Positions 58,397 to 64,000 of a DNA stretch of 64,000 nucleotides are shown here, in pieces. Numbering within the stretch: the first letter of the stretch is position 1; every line of letters starts with the position of its first letter. The notes beneath the pieces are model-generated. The model saw only the letters and a program-made list of their open reading frames with translations. It was not told the origin of the DNA and made no database searches. The DNA is from Hymenoscyphus infarciens (lineage: Eukaryota; Ascomycota; Leotiomycetes; Helotiales; Helotiaceae): contig LLCB01000015.1 in assembly GCA_001414345.1 (NCBI GenBank), positions 62,001-126,000 on the forward strand, written 5' to 3'. Position numbers and translations under genes: made by a program.

Positions 58397-59227
58397 CTTG
58401 AGCCCCCCTCCATGTACCGCTCAAAACACAAGAGAAGACTAGAATCCGAAAAACGGAGGACGAGAAATGAAAACAAAACGGGAGGACACCCACCATATTG
58501 ACAGAAAATAAATCGCGTACCTACCCCCCAAACGCGACGGCCCATCGCATCTGGAATGAAAGGCGTCTTCAGCCTCAAAAAGGGAGACCAATAACACCCC
58601 TATTCTTCCTCTGACTTGCTCGCTTGAGACAATTCATTCCTTTTTCTCGCCTGTCAAGGACTTTCTCAAATGGTGGCGTCCCAAAGATGAGACATTGATA
58701 CTTGCATCCTTCCCAAATGGGCCATTCAAAGGGAGAGCGAAATAGAAATGGAATAATTGTTTTGTTGCACTTCGCAGCTTTATGATAGATCATTTTTGAG
58801 GTGGGAGGGAGAGGGGACTGACTCGTGTGGATGTGATGTGTTTGTTGAATCGTCGGATTTCGGAACATGAGAGAGTTGTATAGTCGTCAAACTTTAATAA
58901 ATCCACAGCTGCAGCTTGAAAAACTATAATCTTCGGGGTTGGGGACTAATTAGCAGCCGATGGATCTTTTTTGGATTTTCGTTTGATTTTCGTTTGATTT
59001 TTCAAGTGGAAGTTGGGAAGGAGTAGATAGGCACCGACGAGCTATCTGTAGAATGGGGTGCGATGACGGCTTTTTTTCTTTTTTGGGGAGCCGAATTGTG
59101 ACTAAACCTCGACCAGACCATAGGAGTCAAGGTCGCTCCTTCCCTCGCCAAGAGACGACGAGATTGAGGAGGGAAGGAAGGGACGACTCTCGCTACTTCC
59201 AGGCTATAACCCCCCTCCTCTCCCCAT

Positions 59228-59266
59228 CCATATATATATATATCGTATATGTATATATATACATAT
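59228..59266. repeat. AT dinucleotide repeat
   Basis: An ATATAT run interrupted by CG and GT bases; the sequence is nearly self-complementary and could form a cruciform. Confidence 0.85.
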
Positions 59267-59959
59267 GCCATTTCTTGTCGCCAAACATGTATCGCGGAGG
59301 TGGAGGTCTTAGAAAGGAGACAGTAGTCCCAACGCGTCCCAACCTAAGTACAGTACCATAATCGCAACGTAGTAAGCAGCCACGTCGCCCTTCGCTTGCC
59401 AGAAATTGGAAGATGTTTCTTTGCGCAGTGGTACTAGTACTCTCACCGTGACGAGGGGTCGCTAAGGTATTCATAAAAGAGATCCTGAGAATGGACGAGA
59501 TAGTCTGCTAACAAATAGTCTGTAGTGAGACAGGGGTGATAAACTCCCGCGCTCTTTCAGGTACGGAGCCAGCGGCGAGACAGTCGTACCAAGAACAGCG
59601 ATTCGACGTTACTTACCCATGCGAGATAGCAACATATGGGAAGAGCTTTAAAAGGACGAGACTGGACTCTCGGTACCTACGAGTAACACATACATCATCG
59701 CTTCGATCGTCGGTCCCGTCCAAAGATTCCGAGAACCCGATCCTCTTCCCGAAATCCCGTCCGTTCTTACCGAGTACAACTATTGCCATCTCATTCCCCG
59801 AAAAGTCTCATCGAGGCAGTGCAGTGCAAAACAAACAAAAACGAGCGCACATAAACAACCAAAGGAAATGAAATGAGACCAACGGAACCCCAGGCCGCCC
59901 CCTCATCTTCCCACCATCCATCCACGTTATCCCAGTCTCTCAGAGTCTCAGCGGCTTTG

Positions 59960-60250
59960 GCTAAATCCCCTGACCCTTTTGACTAAATCGCCTGACTCTA
60001 ACCCGATTAGGCACTCTTATCAGGCTTATATAACACTAATTCTCTATTCTAAGGGATAGTGACCTTGTTTTCGAGGTTAGGGTTAGTGGCTAGACGTTAG
60101 GGTTAGTTAGGGTTAGGGATCGGGTATAGGTTAGGGCTAGGGATTAGGGATAGTAATATATGATTCTGCACTTTAGTAGTGTTCAGGACCGGAAAACGTC
60201 CTAATTTAGTTAGATCAGGCGATTTAGTCAAAAGGGTCAGGGGATTTAGC
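59960..60250. mobile_element. Short inverted-repeat element (MITE-like) with telomere-like core
   Basis: The 36 bases from 59960 (GCTAAATCCCCTGACCCTTT, then TGACTAAATCGCCTGA) are repeated exactly in inverse orientation at 60215-60250. Weaker pairing continues inward to about 60011 and 60201 (GATTAGG with CCTAATTT). The interior has no coding frame and includes the TTAGGG-type units at 60075-60150. Size (291 bp) and perfect arms fit a recently active MITE. A clear target-site duplication was not identified; outer bases (CTTTG on the left; AAAAC on the right, which is GTTTT in reverse complement) hint at a slightly longer arm. Confidence 0.65.
60075..60150 (+). repeat. Interstitial telomere-like repeats (TTAGGG)n
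   Basis: Six to eight exact or near copies of GGTTAGGGTTAG-type units are found, mixed with variants GGCTAG, GGATTAGG and ACGTTAG. TTAGGG is the usual telomere unit of filamentous ascomycetes. Here it is internal and enclosed by the inverted repeats of the 59960-60250 element. Confidence 0.8.
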
Positions 60251-62790
60251 AAAACTCGTCTCAGCTCATTGCTACTTCGCAGGCTGGGTCCCGCTATGGG
60301 CTGTTACGCCTGGGACGAAGTACTAGTATTCCGAAAATGACTTGTCATTGGTTAGATCGCCAATTATCTAATGAGAAGAATCTGGGATTTTCCCTTTTGA
60401 CGTCAAAGTCAAAGAAGGTTTATTTTCACTTGTTATATTTTAATATCTTGTATTTTTTCTGTTTCTGAATGGTTTTTATTTTGCAAAAATTCGCACACGA
60501 GAGAAAGAGAGGCAACTGTAGCGGGAGTTCTATATTTAGAAATCAATTCGTCGATGAGCGTTGATTTTCGGACTACTCAGCTGTGAGGCCTTTGAAGCCG
60601 TTACCCGTTCTCGATCCTATAACAATTGCCGTTATCCATCAGCGAACAGCATCATCACTCTACAAAAAAAAACCTAACCCCGTTTGAAGTAGCACCGGAA
60701 CGGGGATTATTCTCTCCCGGCGCCTCTATCAAAATTCAAGCTTCCAAGTCTCGGCACTCGACTCGGATTTTCGGCAGCTCCAGGGGGGAAATTGAGTTTT
60801 ATACTAGCGAGTCGGGAAATTTTAGAGTGATGGTCAATGAATGCTGCTCTGTCGATCTTTCAATAAATAACGTTTCCCTCGATATTGTTCCTGGATGATC
60901 CTCGATAGCTTGGTTCCTGGTTCCAGTACCGATATGATGTCTTGGTCCTTTGGAATGTCTCGTTTCTTGCTTCGGAGATAGCGATGGGGTTAGCGAGAGA
61001 CGGTGTCTCTTGGTCAACCATCTTGAAATGAAGCAGGACAGAAACTAAAGAACGGATGACAATGCGGTAGAGCATTGCCGTGATGCAAGAAAATTGTGAC
61101 AACACAATACCTCTCGAAGTAGCTCAGTCAACGAACCTGGTGTTAATGCCTCGAGATCTCAAGAATCTGCCTTGCCCCAAATTCTCTTTGAGGGGACGGA
61201 CGAGATGTTCATGCTCCAGTCTCCTGTCCTCTCGCCACCCGAACGAAAACATTTTGAATGGTGGGGAAAAGAGGGAAACGAACTTTTGATTAATTGACTG
61301 GAGGCGAAAATTCGAAACTTGGTTGGATCTTACACGGATCTCATCGTCGGGGATTTATCGTCGGGGATAAGAGTGATGGCATTGGAATGAGATTCTGAAA
61401 CTTCCGGTTTTTGGTGGGGATGTGGAATGAGAAGATCATAACCATCCCCATCTATTTTTGATGAGGAATTGGCCACGGGCTTTGGGACTCTTTTGGATCC
61501 ACATACTCCGTGCCCTGACCCGGGACTCATGGATGGCAGTTGTTTTTGATAAGAAAGGTGTGATTTGCTTTGGAATGTTCTTTAGATTCTCCGGGAGGAG
61601 ATAGAAGCTGTGGATTGGAAAAACGAAGTGCTGTCAGGAAAGATGGAAAGATTAGACTGGGGGAGAAAAGAGAAAACTACTGGTTCTTGCTGTCCCAGAT
61701 CTCATGGAGTTTTGTTCATGTGGGTTTGTGCGTGTTGTCCAAGAGTCTTTCGTTCAGAGAATATTTAGACGAACGAGGGAAGGGATAGACCTTGTTGTTC
61801 GTGGTGGAGATCAACCAGTGGTCAGTTTTGGCAGCCGTCTGATGTTTTAGGAAAGGTGAAACATCGGTCGGTTGGTGCTAAGTTGAACGGTGGTTTGACA
61901 AGTCTGAACCAAGTGGTTCTAATTGAGTGTTTTCTCGCAAGTCGAGACTAGAGAATATTCAGTTAGATTGAGTCTCTCAGAACCACAGAAATGGAAGTCT
62001 GTAACCATGACCGCTAGAACGGTGACGATGTTAACCGGGGAAAGTGATGGCGGAGTTGATAAGTATCAATCAAACTTCACACACCGTTGGTCTGTGAAGA
62101 TGGTTGGAAGACATGGTTGAAGGCGGAGGAGGTTTCCCAACCAACAGCCCTACCTATATTATGGCATATCAGAGTGACCCACCCCGTTGCCCACCGCGGA
62201 AGTAGATGACGGAACATGCATTCTTTCGATCGACTTTCCACGATGCCGTTGATATCGACGGCGAGGCCCCAGATGAAACCAAGCAGGCTACTGTACTTCT
62301 ATTTTGGTTGTCGGATGGTTCCATCCAATTGTGATGTGGAAGTCTGAAAGAGGGAATACGCTAGAAGAGTGTTGGAAGGTTTGGTGGAAGCTGTCCATCC
62401 GCCATCAAGCTGATCGGAGTCAGGAGAGAAAGATAAGATCCAATGGAATTGAGCCAATGAGGCCGCGGCGGAAGACGGCCAACGGAACGGGGGAAAGTAG
62501 GTCGGAGCCGAGGTCAACGGTTCCCCGACTTCTCGGTAAGTAGCCGAGTACGGAGTACAATGGATATTCGTAGAAAGTGAATAGAAAGAGGCCCAGGCCA
62601 GGCCAGGCCATTGTGCAGGCCAAATTATTGCCACGCGTTATTTAGACTTTAGTCTGCACCTGCTCTCCTTCTCCTCTCAGGCTCTCACTCGCTCCTCGGC
62701 TCCCAGTGGGAGACGAGACGATACCAAGCCTCAATGGCGCACAAATGCCCTGGTGGGCGGCCGTCCTCAGCTCGCACCTTCCTCCCCAGA

Positions 62791-62835
62791 GCAAGGGTTG
62801 GCAAGGGCTGGCAAGGGCTGGCAAGGGCTGGCAAG
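62791..62835. repeat. 10-bp tandem repeat (GCAAGGGCTG)x4.5
   Basis: GCAAGGGTTG is followed by three copies of GCAAGGGCTG and a partial copy. It lies about 570 bp upstream of the start codon at 63403, in the probable promoter. Confidence 0.9.
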
Positions 62836-63402
62836 TCGAGGCTGTGCATGAAGTCGAAGGCGTTACAAGAAAATGAGCCGCCGACCATGAGCCACTCTCT
62901 CACGCCTCTTGCTTCACTTTCTGCTCCTTTCTTACTACTTTTTCCTCTTGTTTTAACAGCCTCTCTATCTCACTCTTTTTTCTTCTTCTTCTTATCTCAT
63001 CATACCTAACAAGTTACACCTTCGAATTCAATATAATTCGGAGATAGCAGCAGTACTCAACTTCTCTCCTGACTCCTGAGCCTGAGCGATACGACCGTTC
63101 TCCGTGCTGCGCCCGCATCCCGGTCCGCAGTCTTAGCGAAGGACGCGCGTTCGTTTTCCAGAGCCTGATCCCTCCCCCGGGCACCCAGGCACCACCTCCC
63201 GTCTCCTCTCCTCTCTCCTCTCCGGCCCTTCCACCTCCATCTCTCGCAATTCGCTCAACATCTCCCCCACACCCAACCACCAAACACCAAACACCAAACA
63301 CCACCACTCTCCCCGACACTCTCTCCCAAACCTAAATCAAGATACCTTCCCGCCATCTCGATACCTCCCTGCAGACACCACAAAATACAACCTCAACTCA
63401 CA

Positions 63403-64000
63403 ATGCCCGTGTCTTCGCAACACTCCCCTTCGACCATGTCAACCTCCAACTCGCAGAACGGGTGTCTCGATCCCCTCGACTCCCTCATCGATTTCTCCGG
63501 GTACGAACAAGTGTCTTATCAATCGCCTTCCATGTCTCCAGCAGCAACCAAGAGCGAGTTCACAACCCGAGCCATGTCAAATACACCACCATCGCTGCCA
63601 TCCAACTCTCAACCAACCCTCTCGGGTCCTAGTCACCAATACGATCTGTACAAACAACAGACTGGTATTCCACAGGGAGCCGTAGCAAACACATTGGCCA
63701 TCAACCAAAACAACGCTCACATCAACAGCCAATATGCCTTCTCCGACAACAATTACATGTCGGGCCTCAGTCCAAACGACGACTTTGTAGACTTCAACAC
63801 GGCCCCAACCCGAAACGGTTCATTCAACCCGTCCGAGATTGATATGCAATTCGATTCACCAAATCCCGAGCCAGCCTTCTTCTACCCAGATCGAGCATCA
63901 AGCGGTTTCGTTGACCCAAGTACCATCGCCCCATCGAACAACGGTCTTCCAGCCTCAGTCCTCCCAACTCAGACTAGCAACGTTGGCCGTCTCTGGCCTG
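63403..64000 (+). CDS. Probable transcription factor, 5' part only (bZIP type suspected)
   Basis: The frame from ATG at 63403 stays open to the window end (199 codons). It begins MPVSSQHSPSTMSTSNSQNG and continues CLDPLDSLIDFSGYEQVSYQ, then YDLYKQQTGIPQGAVANTLA and NYMSGLSPNDDFVDFNTAPT, all Ser/Asn/Pro/Gln-rich with acidic-aromatic clusters like activation domains. The YKQQTGIPQGA block and the VGRLWP end resemble N-termini of some fungal bZIP regulators (IDI-4 related), but the DNA-binding region lies beyond the edge and cannot be seen. An alternative start is the Met at 63436. The long CT-rich leader and many short upstream frames suggest translational control. Confidence 0.6.
   Translation, partial: MPVSSQHSPSTMSTSNSQNGCLDPLDSLIDFSGYEQVSYQSPSMSPAATKSEFTTRAMSNTPPSLPSNSQPTLSGPSHQYDLYKQQTGIPQGAVANTLAINQNNAHINSQYAFSDNNYMSGLSPNDDFVDFNTAPTRNGSFNPSEIDMQFDSPNPEPAFFYPDRASSGFVDPSTIAPSNNGLPASVLPTQTSNVGRLWP

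Larger units (their letters stand above)
58397..63402. other. Long non-coding interval, 5 kb
   Basis: No supported gene lies here. It contains an AT dinucleotide run, the inverted-repeat element at 59960-60250, a GGCAAGGGCT tandem repeat and a CAAACACC tandem run near 63279-63301. Open frames of up to about 110 codons on both strands have no motif. The last 500 bp are C- and CT-rich and end directly before the transcription-factor start, as in long fungal 5' leaders of regulatory genes. Confidence 0.5.

Noticed and set aside
60626..60898. 90-codon frame (+)
   Set aside because: Isolated, no motif, lies in a long non-coding interval.
1..64000. CRISPR arrays, bacterial operons, riboswitches, rRNA genes
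   Set aside because: The window is eukaryotic; no regularly spaced repeat-spacer array or rRNA sequence was seen.

Overview
This window reads as nuclear chromosomal DNA of a filamentous ascomycete (Pezizomycotina). Genes carry short spliceosomal introns of about 50-190 bp (GTAAGT-like donors, CTAAC/CTGAC branch sites, YAG acceptors), and there are no operons or ribosome binding sites. HET-domain, PLAC8, GH81 and RNase T2 genes are typical of this group. The gene set and style suggest a Leotiomycete such as the Sclerotiniaceae, but that placement is inference.

Layout. Positions 1-26,600 are dense and mostly housekeeping: a partial PLAC8 protein (-), a mitochondrial membrane protein with an acidic tail (-), CAND1/TIP120 (+), mitochondrial ribosomal protein mL41/MRPL27 (-) head-to-head with UTP14 (+), a secreted GH81 endo-beta-1,3-glucanase (+), the mitofusin FZO1 (-) head-to-head with ESCRT-III VPS2 (+), and the PP2C phosphatase PTC1 (+). 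Positions 26,600-43,500 are accessory: a decayed fungal transcription-factor gene, an MDR oxidoreductase, a HET-domain gene, an archaemetzincin gene with a one-base frameshift, a secreted RNase T2, a decayed coding region, a secreted protein with an Asp/Glu tail, an HSL-type alpha/beta hydrolase and an unknown Ser/Pro-rich protein.

Positions 43,900-48,600 hold four small same-strand genes whose products all begin M-C-[R/E]-Y and carry a C-x-C pair after 5-8 residues. They look like a divergent tandem family of cysteine-rich proteins without signal peptides, and are the best candidate here for an undescribed system. SDA1 (+) follows, then a MITE-like element with TA flanks and inverted repeats (51,884-52,674), then an AT-rich gene-poor stretch to about 56,800. 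A GT92-like membrane glycosyltransferase (-) comes next, then about 5 kb of non-coding DNA. That stretch includes a 291-bp inverted-repeat element with a telomere-like TTAGGG core (59,960-60,250). The window ends in the 5' part of a probable transcription-factor gene (+).

Exon boundaries were read by eye from splice signals, reading frame and conserved motifs. In the multi-exon models called intact, total CDS length was checked to be a multiple of three. No database search was possible.
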